The notes below the pieces were generated by a model. That model did not search any database, was not told where the DNA came from, and was given only the letters and a program-made list of their open reading frames with translations. Positions 26,618 through 35,193 of a stretch of 64,000 bases of DNA are shown one piece after another. Source of the stretch: Mycobacterium noviomagense. Its GTDB lineage: Bacteria; Actinomycetota; Actinomycetes; Mycobacteriales; Mycobacteriaceae. Each line of letters opens with the position of its first letter. Positions within the stretch are counted from its first letter, which is position 1. Made by a program: the position numbers and the translations under genes. The stretch is taken from assembly GCF_010731635.1 (NCBI RefSeq), contig NZ_AP022583.1, positions 992,001 through 1,056,000 on the forward strand, read 5' to 3'.

Positions 26618-27448
26618 TTACTTGGTCGAGAACCGGATGCCGATGGCGGTGACGACGACGTTGACGACGAACAGCGACATGAACGCGTACACCACGGTTT
26701 CGTTGACGGCGTTGCCCACCGCTTTAGCTCCCCCGCCGGAGATGCTCAATCCCCGGTAACACGCCACCAGGCCGGCGATAAGGCCGAACAGCGCTGCCTT
26801 AACGCAAGAGATGATCACCTCCGGGACACCGGTCAACAGGGTGATGCCGGCAGCGAACGCGCCGGGGTTGACGTTTTGAATGAACACCGAGAAGCTGTAG
26901 CCGCCGAGGATGCCGATGATGACGACCAGGCTGTTCAACAGCAGCGCCACCAGTCCGGACGCCAGCATGCGAGGTGCCACCAAACGCTGCACCGGGTTGA
27001 TGCCCAACACCTCCATTGCGTCGATTTCTTCACGAATAGTGCGCGAACCCAGGTCCGCGCACATCGCGGTGGCGCCGGCGCCGGCCACGATCAACACCGT
27101 CACCAGCGGACCGACCTGGGTGACCGCGCCGAAGGCGGCGCCCGCGCCGGAAAGGTCTGCCGCGCCCAATTCGCGCAGCAGGATGTTGAGAATAAAGCTG
27201 ACCAGAACCGTGAAAGGTATGGCCACCAACAATGTTGGAAGCAGTGAAACGCGCGCGATGAACCAGCACTGTTCTAGGAACTCTCTCCATTGGAACGGCC
27301 GGCGGAACACAAATCTCACCGCGTCCCCCGACATCGCGGCCAGGCCACCCACGGCTTGCATCGCTTCGGAGAAGCCCCTCGGCAAAGTGACGCCTGAAGA
27401 CCAGCGGTCGGCTGCCTTATTCGCCAACGGTTCCCACTCCCCCCACAA
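26618..27448 (-). CDS. YrbE-type ABC permease, subunit A
   Basis: First gene of the mce operon: a 276-aa (or shorter) MlaE/YrbE permease. It has FRRPFQWREFLEQCWFIARV, the LLRELGAADLSGAGAAFG block and the coupling motif REEIDAMEVLGI, plus five to six membrane helices. The start is uncertain: TTG 27448 opens the frame without a clear ribosome site, while ATG 27361, behind GAGGGGC, would begin at MQAVGG, where relatives have their early residues. It acts with YrbE-B and the six Mce proteins in lipid import. It carries no ATPase domain. Confidence 0.93.
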   Translation of the reverse strand: MWGEWEPLANKAADRWSSGVTLPRGFSEAMQAVGGLAAMSGDAVRFVFRRPFQWREFLEQCWFIARVSLLPTLLVAIPFTVLVSFILNILLRELGAADLSGAGAAFGAVTQVGPLVTVLIVAGAGATAMCADLGSRTIREEIDAMEVLGINPVQRLVAPRMLASGLVALLLNSLVVIIGILGGYSFSVFIQNVNPGAFAAGITLLTGVPEVIISCVKAALFGLIAGLVACYRGLSISGGGAKAVGNAVNETVVYAFMSLFVVNVVVTAIGIRFSTK

Positions 27449-27770
27449 CGGTCACGCCAGAGACTACCGCCGAAGGATCGACATTTCGCGCCGATTCAAC
27501 CGCCGACGGCGCCAACCGTAACCTCCTCACAACGTGCCCTCCCTACTCGGGGCTAGCGTCAGGACTCGCCGCTGAAGGAAAAGGCCCGAAACGTCGCCAT
27601 GCGTGTCGCGATTATGACCCACAGCGTGGCCTCCCAGGTACGAAATGCGAATCTCTGCCAGGAAACTCGGACTTACACGATGTCGTGGTCGTTACCGGCC
27701 GGTAGCAACGATTTTCCCGGTACCGCAGGTACCTGCTGCGAGAAGCGAAGTATGGCATCAGATCCCACCC
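27449..27770. other. Gap of 322 bp upstream of the mce operon with two 12-bp palindromes
   Basis: No gene is seen. Two perfect palindromes, TACCGGCCGGTA (27693-27704) and GCAGGTACCTGC (27725-27736), lie near the end of the minus-strand CoA transferase gene and about 250 bp upstream of the mce start. They may be a terminator or operator region. The mce promoter should lie to their left. Confidence 0.45.
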
Positions 27771-28976
27771 CTACGTGACGGCGCCGGCCGTCTTCAGCTC
27801 GATGATGTGCTCCCAGTCGAATCCGAGTTCCATCAAGATATCGTCGGTCTGCTCTGCGAACTTGGGTGCCGCCCCGCAGTGCGGCGAGGACACATCGAAC
27901 TGCACCGGATTGGACACCAGCTCCAAATCACCGGTCTGCACTATATATTCGTTCGCTCGAACCTGCGCGTCGTGGGCTGCCTGTAACGTGTCCTGCACCG
28001 GAGCCCACGGACCCGACAACGTTACGAAACGTTCGCTCCATTCAGTCAAAGTCCGAGTTGCGATCGCTTCGGTCAGGATTTTCACCGCCTCGGCCGTGTT
28101 GGCGGCGATCTGCTGATCGGTGGCGAACCGGGGATCGTCGGCGAGTTCCGGGCGATCGATGTGCCAACATACGTCCGCCCAGAACTTGGTCGGCTGCATC
28201 ATCACGAAAGAGATGTAGCGGTTGTCGGCAGTTGTGTACAGCCCCACCAAGGGGTTGTTCGGTGCGCCGTGCACGCCCGGCGGCGGGGCTTCCAGGCGTT
28301 GTCCGAGATGCACTGTCAAGGCCACGGTGTGGCCCAGTGACCACAGGCCGCTGCCGAGCAACGAGACGTCCACAATCGACGGTTCGCCGGTGCGTTCCCG
28401 TTTGAGCAAGGCCGCCGCGATGCCGCCGGCAAGGTTGGTGCCGGATATGGTGTCGCCGTAAGCCGGTCCGGGCGGCGCGATCATGCCCTCCATGCCAACC
28501 GGTGTGATGGTGGCAGCGGTTCCGGCCCGGCACCAAAACGCGGTCATGTCGTAGCCGCCCTTGCCCGACTCGGCACCGCGCGGGCCGAACGCACTGCCGC
28601 GCGCATAGATGATCTTGGAGTTGACGGCGCGGATGTCGTCGACGTCGATACCGAACTTCTGGCGGTGCCCGGGCAGGAAACTGGTCAAGAACACATCCGA
28701 CCGGCGAGCCAGCTCGTAGAGCACGTCCTTTCCTTCGGGCACTGACATGTCCAGGCCGATGCTGCGCTTGCCGCGGTTGGCATGTTCGATGTTCGGGTTG
28801 GGATCGCCCTCCACCCGCAACATGCCGGTCTGGCGCAGTCCGCGCTGTGGGTCGCCGGTGACCGCGTGTTCGACCTTGATGACGTCGGCCCCCCACTCGG
28901 CCAGCACCGCACCCGCCGATGGCACGAAGCCGTACATGGCGACTTCGAGAACACGGATGCCTTGCAGGGGCGTCAT
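27771..28976 (-). CDS. CaiB/BaiF (class III) CoA transferase
   Basis: A 401-aa family III CoA transferase. It moves CoA between two carboxylic acids through an enzyme-bound Asp anhydride. The N-terminus RVLEVAMYGFVPSAGAVLAE, NRGKRSIGLDM and PGPAYGD, with the catalytic Asp175, are visible. The start overlaps the aldehyde dehydrogenase stop in ATGA. Aldehyde oxidation to an acid followed by CoA loading is the natural sequence of this two-gene unit (inference). It is only distantly related to the CoA transferase at 57178. Confidence 0.92.
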   Translation of the reverse strand: MTPLQGIRVLEVAMYGFVPSAGAVLAEWGADVIKVEHAVTGDPQRGLRQTGMLRVEGDPNPNIEHANRGKRSIGLDMSVPEGKDVLYELARRSDVFLTSFLPGHRQKFGIDVDDIRAVNSKIIYARGSAFGPRGAESGKGGYDMTAFWCRAGTAATITPVGMEGMIAPPGPAYGDTISGTNLAGGIAAALLKRERTGEPSIVDVSLLGSGLWSLGHTVALTVHLGQRLEAPPPGVHGAPNNPLVGLYTTADNRYISFVMMQPTKFWADVCWHIDRPELADDPRFATDQQIAANTAEAVKILTEAIATRTLTEWSERFVTLSGPWAPVQDTLQAAHDAQVRANEYIVQTGDLELVSNPVQFDVSSPHCGAAPKFAEQTDDILMELGFDWEHIIELKTAGAVT

Positions 28977-30490
28977 CCGGCCACCGCCGCCCCAGGCAGA
29001 GCCAGCGTCTTGCGCTCCAGGAATTCTTCGAGCCCGGCGACGCCCATTTCGCGGCCGACTCCGGATTGCTTGAAGCCTCCGAATGGGGCGTCCGGCGCGA
29101 AGTAGTTGCCGCCGTTGATGGACAGCGTGCCGGTGCGGACCCGGCGCGCCACCGAGAGCGCCCGGTGCTGGCTGCCGAACACCGAACCCGAAAGCCCGTA
29201 GATCGAGTTGTTTGCGATGCGCACGGCGTCGTCGTCATCAGTGAACGGAATGACCACCAGCACCGGCCCGAAGACCTCCTCCTGGGCGATCTCGCTGTCC
29301 GGATCGACGTTGGTCAGCAGAGTTGGGGCATAAAAGAAACCGGGGTCGATCTTTTTGCCGCCCGTCACCAGGGTCGCGCCGGCCGCGACGGCGCGCTGGA
29401 CCATCCCGTCGACCTTGTCGCGCTGGCGCTCGTTGATCAACGGGCCCATATAGGTATTGGGGTCGGCCGGATCACCGTGACGCACCTTCGCGAAATTCTG
29501 TGCGATCAGCTCGACGATCTCCTCGTGGCGCTTCCTGGGCACCAGCAACCGGGACGTCAACGCGCAACCTTGCCCCGCATGGCTGCACATGGAGAAGGCC
29601 GCGAACATGCTCGCCATCGAAAAGTCGGCGTCGTCGAGCATGATCACCGCCGACTTGCCGCCCAGCTCGAGGAAGACCCGCTTCACCGTTTCGGCGGCCG
29701 CGGCCATGATCTTGCGGCCGGTGGCGGTCGACCCGGTGAAGGTGATGACGTCGACGTCACGGCTCGTGGTCAGCGCGGCGCCGACCGCTGGATCCGACGA
29801 GCTCAGCACATTCAGTACGCCGGCCGGGATATCGGTGTGGTTGGCGATCAGCTCGCCCAGCGCCAGCGTAATCAGCGGCGTGTCCGGCGCGCCCTTGAGC
29901 ACGACCGTGCATCCGGCGGCCAGGGCGGGAGCCAGCTTGGCCAGCGCCAGCTGGTTGGGATAGTTGTAGGCAATGATGGCACCTACCACCCCGGCGGCTT
30001 CCTTCTCTACCCAGCGGTGATGGCGCATACCGCGCGATTCCATCTCGCCGAGATCCTCGCTCATCGGATAGGTACGCAGCAGGTCGGCGTAGTAGCGGAC
30101 AATCCCGATCGGCTCGTCGAGCTGAGGCCCGTGGGTCAGCGCCCGAGTGGCGCCGACTTCGGCAATCGTCAGTTCGCGCAGTTCCTCGGCCTGCTCGAGC
30201 AGCGCGTGATGCAGCTGCTCGAGGCAGTGGACCCGGAATTCGACGTCGGTCGGCCAGCTGGTGGTGTCGAATGCGCGCCGCGCAGCCGCGATGGCCGCTT
30301 CCGCTTCGGCGAGGCCTGCGTCCGGGGCGTACCCGAGGACTTCGCCCGTCGCCGGATTGACCGAAGGAAATGTCCGCTTTGAAGTGACAAGCCGGCCGTC
30401 AATCAGCAGGCGCCGGTCGGCCCGCATGTCATCCGGGACTTGAGCCCCCGATGCGCCGCCCGAGGACCCGCCACCTGCCGCGATGGTCAC
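28973..30490 (-). CDS. Aldehyde dehydrogenase
   Basis: NAD(P)-dependent aldehyde dehydrogenase, 505 aa. Visible are the oxyanion Asn176 (YNYPN), the dinucleotide motif FTGSTATG, general base Glu275 (LELGGK) and nucleophile Cys309 (GQGCALTSR). It turns aldehydes into acids and probably feeds the CoA transferase next to it. GTG 30490 gives a Gly/Ser-rich leader; ATG 30427 (MRADRRLLIDG) is a good alternative. A GAGAAT-type operator candidate lies 41 bp upstream of the GTG. Confidence 0.94.
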   Translation of the reverse strand: MTIAAGGGSSGGASGAQVPDDMRADRRLLIDGRLVTSKRTFPSVNPATGEVLGYAPDAGLAEAEAAIAAARRAFDTTSWPTDVEFRVHCLEQLHHALLEQAEELRELTIAEVGATRALTHGPQLDEPIGIVRYYADLLRTYPMSEDLGEMESRGMRHHRWVEKEAAGVVGAIIAYNYPNQLALAKLAPALAAGCTVVLKGAPDTPLITLALGELIANHTDIPAGVLNVLSSSDPAVGAALTTSRDVDVITFTGSTATGRKIMAAAAETVKRVFLELGGKSAVIMLDDADFSMASMFAAFSMCSHAGQGCALTSRLLVPRKRHEEIVELIAQNFAKVRHGDPADPNTYMGPLINERQRDKVDGMVQRAVAAGATLVTGGKKIDPGFFYAPTLLTNVDPDSEIAQEEVFGPVLVVIPFTDDDDAVRIANNSIYGLSGSVFGSQHRALSVARRVRTGTLSINGGNYFAPDAPFGGFKQSGVGREMGVAGLEEFLERKTLALPGAAVAG

Positions 30491-30530
30491 TGCGAGTCCT
30501 GCGATGGCATTTCGGCCTCCTCATCGGGTG

Positions 30531-30545
30531 GATAACTTCATTCTC
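30531..30545. promoter_or_regulatory. Regulon palindrome candidate, degenerate copy (site F)
   Basis: The minus strand reads GAGAATGAAGTTATC, 13 of 15 identical to the site at 38721 and 12 of 15 to the palindrome at 37382. It sits between the divergent aldehyde dehydrogenase/CoA transferase unit and the SDR-SDR-ferredoxin-P450 operon, where a shared operator would be expected. Confidence 0.45.
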
Positions 30546-30764
30546 GTACTCGGCGAATCTTACATTCGGAGGACGGGAACTCAAGCGCGGAACGACTCAT
30601 TTGACATGCGTCGGTAACCGCCGGCTGTTACCTGTCAGTAGCATTCATGCATTTCAAGACTGGTAGTTCAGAATCTTGCACGCCCTCCCAGTGCGAGAGT
30701 ACGGTTCTCATAATCGAAAGGGATGTTCTTGATGCTTGGCGACGCATCCAGTCAGGAGTGCGAC

Positions 30765-31466
30765 GTGAGGATCGCCGTCGTAACCGGCGGCGGGTCGGGC
30801 ATCGGCTTGGCCATCGCGCAACGGCTGCGCAAAGACGGCCACCGAGTCGCCACCATCGATCTCAAGCCCGCCGAAGAGGAGTTCGCGTTCACCGCCGACG
30901 TGACCGATCGCTCGCAAGTCGACGCCGCGCTTTCGGCGATCCGCGACCAACTGGGACCCGTCACGATTCTGGTCAATGCCGCGGGCCTCGACGGGTTCAA
31001 GCGGTTCGCCCACATCACGTTCGAGGAGTGGCAGCGCATCATCGATGTCAACCTCAACGGCGTCTTCCACACCATTCAGGCGGCGTTGCCCGACATGATC
31101 GAGGCGGGGTGGGGGCGGATCGTCAACATCTCCTCGTCCAGCACCCATTCCGGAGTCCCTTACATGTCGCACTATGTGGCAGCCAAATCGGCGGTCAACG
31201 GGCTCACCAAGTCGCTGGCGCTGGAGTACGGACCTAGCGGCATCACGGTCAATGCCGTGCCGCCTGGTTTCATCGACACCCCGATGCTGCGCAAGGCCGC
31301 GGAGCAAGGTCATCTCGGCGACATCGAGAAGAGCATTGCCGCGACACCGGTTCGCCGGATCGGCAAGCCAGAAGACATCGCCGCGGCATGCGCCTTCCTG
31401 GTATCGGAAGAGGCGGGCTACATCACTGGTCAGATCTTGGGCGTCAACGGCGGCCGAAACACATAA
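30765..31466 (+). CDS. Short-chain dehydrogenase/reductase, FabG-like
   Basis: A classical SDR of 233 aa with TGGGSGIG, NAAGLDG, catalytic Ser (SSSSTHSG) and YVAAK. GTG 30765 is chosen because AGGAG lies six bases upstream and the protein then begins directly at the first beta strand (RIAVVTGG). ATGs at 30723 and 30732 would add a tail of no known use. It is first in the operon SDR, mycofactocin-type SDR, ferredoxin, P450. Likely it oxidises a secondary alcohol or a 3-hydroxyacyl-CoA (inference). Confidence 0.92.
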   Translation: MRIAVVTGGGSGIGLAIAQRLRKDGHRVATIDLKPAEEEFAFTADVTDRSQVDAALSAIRDQLGPVTILVNAAGLDGFKRFAHITFEEWQRIIDVNLNGVFHTIQAALPDMIEAGWGRIVNISSSSTHSGVPYMSHYVAAKSAVNGLTKSLALEYGPSGITVNAVPPGFIDTPMLRKAAEQGHLGDIEKSIAATPVRRIGKPEDIAAACAFLVSEEAGYITGQILGVNGGRNT

Positions 31467-31485
31467 GTACTGGGAAGGAAATTCT

Positions 31486-32346
31486 GTGGGACGCGTTCAG
31501 GGAAAAGTCGCATTCGTCACCGGTGCCGCACGCGGCCAGGGCCGCAGCCACGCGGTTCGGCTGGCCGAAGAGGGCGCCGACATCATCGCTGTGGACATCT
31601 GTCGTGACATCGAGACCATCGGATATCCGATGGCAACGCCGGAAGACCTCGACGAAACCGCGCGGCTCATCGAGAAGACCGGCCAGGGCGTGGTCACTGC
31701 GCAGGCCGACGTGCGCGAGGCCGCGCAATTGCGCGCTGCACTCGACGACGGTTTGGCCGAGTTCGGCAAGCTCGACATCGTGGTGGCGCAGGCCGGCATC
31801 GCGGGGATGCAGGGCAATCCGCCGCTGCAGGCGTGGTGCGACGTGTGGAACACGAACCTGATCGGAACGATCAACGCCATTCAAGTGGCGCTGCCGCACC
31901 TGAGTGAAGGCGCCTCGATCATTGCCACCGCGTCGACCGCTGCGCTGATGGATGTCGCCAAAAAGGACAATCCGGGCGCCGATCCCGGCGGGATGGCATA
32001 CCTCTACTCCAAGCGGCAGATCGCGGAGTATGTCAACGTCCTGGCCACGGAGCTTGCGCCGCTTGGCATTCGCGCCAATGTGATTCACCCGACGAACTGC
32101 AACACGCCGATGCTGCAAAGCGAGCCGATGTACCGCGCTTTCCGGCCCGACCTGGAGAAGCCGACGCGAGCAGACGCGGAGCCGGTTTTCGGCGTGCAGC
32201 AAGCGATGAGGATTCCGTACATCGAACCGGAGGACATCAGCAACGCGGTGCTGTGGCTGGCCTCTGACGAGGCCAGGTATGTGACCGGGATGCAGTTACG
32301 CGTCGACGCTGGCGGTTACCTGAAGTGGTACGACTACCACATCTAA
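31486..32346 (+). CDS. Mycofactocin-coupled SDR family oxidoreductase
   Basis: A 286-aa SDR from GTG 31486 (GGGAAGGA upstream). It has the TGAARGQGRSHAVRLAEEGA start and an insertion before the second strand (IGYPMATPEDLDETARLIEK). This insertion is typical of the mycofactocin-associated SDRs, which hold NAD tightly and pass electrons to mycofactocin rather than exchanging NADH. The active site is YLYSK, with a variant AQAGI in place of NNAG. Carveol-dehydrogenase-like relatives act on terpene alcohols. The mycofactocin biosynthetic genes are not in the window. Confidence 0.9.
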   Translation: MGRVQGKVAFVTGAARGQGRSHAVRLAEEGADIIAVDICRDIETIGYPMATPEDLDETARLIEKTGQGVVTAQADVREAAQLRAALDDGLAEFGKLDIVVAQAGIAGMQGNPPLQAWCDVWNTNLIGTINAIQVALPHLSEGASIIATASTAALMDVAKKDNPGADPGGMAYLYSKRQIAEYVNVLATELAPLGIRANVIHPTNCNTPMLQSEPMYRAFRPDLEKPTRADAEPVFGVQQAMRIPYIEPEDISNAVLWLASDEARYVTGMQLRVDAGGYLKWYDYHI

Positions 32347-32356
32347 GGGGCAGGCG

Positions 32357-32602
32357 ATGAAGGTTTGGGTCGATCCCGAGCGGTGCCAGGGACATACGTT
32401 GTGTTCGATGATCGCTCCGGATGCGTTTGAGCTCGACGACATCGACGGCCATTCGTCGGCAGTCTTCGACGAAGTCCCGCCTGAGCTGGAAGACAAGGTC
32501 CGCGAGGCCGCTCAGTCGTGTCCGGAATGCGCGATCTTCATCGATGCGGACTCGTCCGGCGACCCGGCGAAACCGGAAAAGTCAAGGGAGACAACGTCGT
32601 GA
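32357..32602 (+). CDS. Ferredoxin (3Fe-4S type), P450 partner, His variant
   Basis: An 81-aa one-cluster ferredoxin. Cysteines are in RCQGHTLC and SCPECAIF, giving Cys-x2-His-x2-Cys...Cys-Pro. The middle residue is His, as in many mycobacterial P450 ferredoxins. The acidic body and short charged tail are usual. ATG 32357 follows AGGGGCAGGCG. The stop overlaps the P450 start in GTGA, so it almost certainly supplies electrons to that P450. Confidence 0.93.
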   Translation: MKVWVDPERCQGHTLCSMIAPDAFELDDIDGHSSAVFDEVPPELEDKVREAAQSCPECAIFIDADSSGDPAKPEKSRETTS

Positions 32603-33972
32603 CCGTTGAGGACAGGACGGCCGCAGACGCTGACGACGACCGCAGGCAGCCTCGCTATCACTTCGACCGCCATACGCCCGAATACCGCAATCAGTTCGAG
32701 GCGATCACCGAGGAGATGCTCGCCAAGTGTCCGATCGCCTGGACGGACACCTACGGCGGGCATTGGGTGGCGGCCGGTAACCGCGAGGTGTTCGAGCTTG
32801 CCCGCTGCCCGCATGTCTCGAACCACCATGACCTCACCGGGGAACGGCCGGCCTATCAGGGCATCAGCATTCCTCCGGCGAGGCGGGCCAGCGGCATCAG
32901 GGGCGGCATGCTGGAGATGGACGACCCTGAGCACCGTATTTACCGAAACGTGCTGAACCCGTACATGTCTCCGGCTGCAGTGAAGCGGTGGGTGCCGTTC
33001 GTCGACGATGTCGTGCGGGCTTGCCTGGACGACAAGATCGAAGACGGCCACATCGATTTCGTCGACGACCTCGCCAACGTCGTACCAGCCGTGCTCACAT
33101 TGGGGATGCTGGGCATACCGCTCAAGAAGTGGAAGATCTACAGCGAGCCGGTGCATGCGGCGGTATACACGCCCGAACACTCTCCGGAGGCCGAGCGCGT
33201 GGCCGAGCAGCACCGGCAGATGGGCATCGACCTGTTCGGCAATCTCGTTGAGATTCGGGAGAATCCGCGCCCCGGCATCATCAATGCACTTCTTGAGCTG
33301 CGGATCGACGGCGAGCCGGCACCTGAGCTTGACCTGTTCGGGATGCTCGGACTGGTCATCGGCGGCGGCTTCGACACCACGACGGCGTTGACGGCGCACG
33401 CGCTCGAGTGGTTGTCGCAGAACCCCGACCAGCGCGAAGTGCTCAGCCGCGACCGCGACACCTTGCTGGACCCGGCGACCGAAGAGTTCCTGCGCTACTT
33501 CACCCCGGCGCCCGGCGACGGCCGGACGTTCTCCGAGGACTGCGAATTCTTCGGTACCCGGTTCAAAGAAGGTGAGCGCCTGTGGATTTCGTGGGCGATG
33601 GCGAACCGGGATCCCTCGGTGTTCGCCGACCCAAACCAGATCATCCTGGATCGCAAGGGAAATCGGCACTTCAGCTTCGGACTGGGCATCCACCGCTGCG
33701 CCGGATCCAACGTCGCACGCGTGGTGTTCAAGTCGATGCTCACGGCCGTGCTGGACCGGATGCCGGACTACCGCTGCGATCCTGCGGGCACCGTTCACTA
33801 CGACACCATCGGCGTCATCCAGGGGATGCGGCATCTGCCGGCCACCTTCACTCCCGGCCGCCGGGTCGGAGTCGGCCTCGAGCAAACGCTCGAGAAACTA
33901 CAGCGCGTCTGTGACGAGCAAGGTCTGGCGAGGCCGATTACCGAATACAAAGAAGCCGCCGTCATCGACTGA
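32599..33972 (+). CDS. Cytochrome P450
   Basis: A 457-aa soluble P450, longer than the other four in the window. Motifs are the I-helix GGGFDTTTALTA, the K-helix EEFLRY and the heme loop FSFGLGIHRCAG with ligand Cys367. The C-terminus extends about 90 residues past the Cys, with a Glu/Lys-rich tail. The start is GTG 32599 in a GTGA overlap with the ferredoxin. It is last in the operon with two SDRs. Substrate unknown; the mycofactocin-type SDR beside it suggests an alcohol product. Confidence 0.95.
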   Translation: MTVEDRTAADADDDRRQPRYHFDRHTPEYRNQFEAITEEMLAKCPIAWTDTYGGHWVAAGNREVFELARCPHVSNHHDLTGERPAYQGISIPPARRASGIRGGMLEMDDPEHRIYRNVLNPYMSPAAVKRWVPFVDDVVRACLDDKIEDGHIDFVDDLANVVPAVLTLGMLGIPLKKWKIYSEPVHAAVYTPEHSPEAERVAEQHRQMGIDLFGNLVEIRENPRPGIINALLELRIDGEPAPELDLFGMLGLVIGGGFDTTTALTAHALEWLSQNPDQREVLSRDRDTLLDPATEEFLRYFTPAPGDGRTFSEDCEFFGTRFKEGERLWISWAMANRDPSVFADPNQIILDRKGNRHFSFGLGIHRCAGSNVARVVFKSMLTAVLDRMPDYRCDPAGTVHYDTIGVIQGMRHLPATFTPGRRVGVGLEQTLEKLQRVCDEQGLARPITEYKEAAVID

Positions 33973-33984
33973 CATACTGAGCCG

Positions 33985-34433
33985 ATGAACCTGCGGCAGC
34001 CCCCTGAAAGCGTTGGCAGCAAGCGCTGTGCTGGCGGTGGCTGCGCTAATTTCGGCTCCGGTAAGCCACGCCGGCACGCAGATCGGCAACTACGAGCTGC
34101 AAATCGTGCGCGATTTTCCCGGCCACAGTTGGTTCTGGGCAATCAGAGCGTGCACTCAACCCGCCGATGACCGTGTCAACATTTTCGCCATACCCAGGCC
34201 AACGGACAGGCCACGGCTTACGACGGCGAGGCGCACCTGGCCAACGGCCAATACACTTTTGTTGTCGACATCCCCGACGGTGTGCGCTGCGCCATCTACT
34301 TCCTTCCCTCCCACGACACCGATACATGGGTCCCGTTGCGCTCACCGGTTCGCTGGTGAACACCTACCAGTCGAGCTGCGGTGGCGGACCGGGCGGAACG
34401 GACACGTATCCTTTCGCGCTGGTGCGGTATTAA
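33985..34433 (+). pseudogene. Small exported protein, broken by three frameshifts
   Basis: The parts of one secreted protein lie in three frames. The start MNLRQP is followed at the five-C run 34000-34004 by a shift into ALAASAVLAVAALISAPVSH (signal peptide), then GTQIGNYELQIVRDFPGHSW. A second shift near 34180 gives HTQANGQATAYDGEAHLANG and YTFVVDIPDGVRCAIYF. A third near 34330 gives LTGSLVNTYQSSCGGGPGG and TDTYPFALVRY. Removing one C from the run restores the first join. The family is a short mycobacterial exported type of unknown role. Decay and sequence error are both possible. Confidence 0.68.
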
Positions 34434-34502
34434 TGCGGTTTTAGGACGGCATGGCGCCGGGGCGTACAATGAATCGACCGAGACATACAACGGAGGCCAC
34501 GA

Positions 34503-34748
34503 GTGCCCAGCTACGTGATGAAACTGTCCAGAAATGGCCAGGTCTCGATTCCTGCTGACACTCGTGCGCGTTGGCAGACGGACCGGCTGCTGGTGGTGGA
34601 CTTCGGCGACCGAGTGGTAATGCGTCCAATGCCTCACGATCCTCTCGGCGACCTCAGTGGCAAATATCCGCGACACCCAAGCAGCGACGACGCCCGCCGG
34701 CGCGCTCGCGCCGACCAGAGCGCAGCTGAGCGGCGCAAGCGAGCTTGA
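34503..34748 (+). CDS. AbrB/SpoVT-type antitoxin (VapB-like)
   Basis: An 81-aa protein from GTG 34503 (ribosome site CGGAGG). The first 45 residues form a swapped-hairpin SpoVT-AbrB domain (MKLSRNGQVSIPADTRARW, then VVDFGDRVVMRPMP). The Arg-rich C-terminal tail would wrap the toxin. It overlaps the PIN-domain gene in TTGA, as is usual for toxin-antitoxin pairs. It probably neutralises the toxin and represses its own promoter; a candidate -10 (TACAAT) is at 34465-34470. Confidence 0.85.
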   Translation: MPSYVMKLSRNGQVSIPADTRARWQTDRLLVVDFGDRVVMRPMPHDPLGDLSGKYPRHPSSDDARRRARADQSAAERRKRA

Positions 34749-35185
34749 CCGTCCTCGACGCCTACGCGGTGCTGGCTTTGCTCAAGGGCGAACCTGCTGC
34801 GAAGCCAGTTGAGCAACTCTTGCGGGATGACCCTGACGCGACGTTGACGCCGTTGGGAGTCGCGGAGGTTCTCGATCACCTCGTCCGCATTGAAAAAGCA
34901 GCGGAAGAGGAGGCTGCGCTGGACCTCGCCCAGCTCGGCCTGGCAGACCCGCCGCCATTGGACGCAACGGTGGCGATGCGGGCAGGGCTGCTGCGGGCCC
35001 GCCACTACCACCGGCGTCGCCGCGCCGTGAGCCTCGCCGACTGCGTCGTCGTCGAATTCGCTCGGGTTGCAGCGACATCGGTCGCTACGTCCGATCCGCA
35101 CCTGCTCGATCTTTGCCATGACGAGGCGATCGGCATGGTGGTTCTACCGGACAGTCGCGGCCATGTTTGGAGGCCGCCGCCATGA
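34745..35185 (+). CDS. PIN-domain toxin (VapC-like ribonuclease)
   Basis: A 146-aa PIN domain from TTG 34745, overlapping the antitoxin stop. Acidic metal ligands are in TVLDAYAVLALL (Asp5), GVAEVLDHL (Glu about 41), SLADCVVVEF and TSDPHLL. PIN toxins are Mg-dependent RNases that cut tRNA or rRNA when freed from the antitoxin. It is convergent with the acyl-CoA dehydrogenase at 35194, with an 8-bp gap. The RNA target cannot be inferred. Confidence 0.88.
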   Translation: MTVLDAYAVLALLKGEPAAKPVEQLLRDDPDATLTPLGVAEVLDHLVRIEKAAEEEAALDLAQLGLADPPPLDATVAMRAGLLRARHYHRRRRAVSLADCVVVEFARVAATSVATSDPHLLDLCHDEAIGMVVLPDSRGHVWRPPP

Positions 35186-35193
35186 CGTCGGAG

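Noticed and set aside
17792..27448. Assigning the mce operon as mce4 (cholesterol import)
   Set aside because: The YrbE proteins look similar by eye, but the usual mce4 neighbours are missing and the flanking genes differ, so the type is left open.
27645..27986. Open frame crossing the end of the CoA transferase gene
   Set aside because: It overlaps a well-supported gene, has no start signal and no recognisable motif.
30723..30764. Start of the first SDR at ATG 30723 or 30732
   Set aside because: The GTG at 30765 has AGGAG at proper distance and begins at the Rossmann strand; the extra residues match no family pattern.
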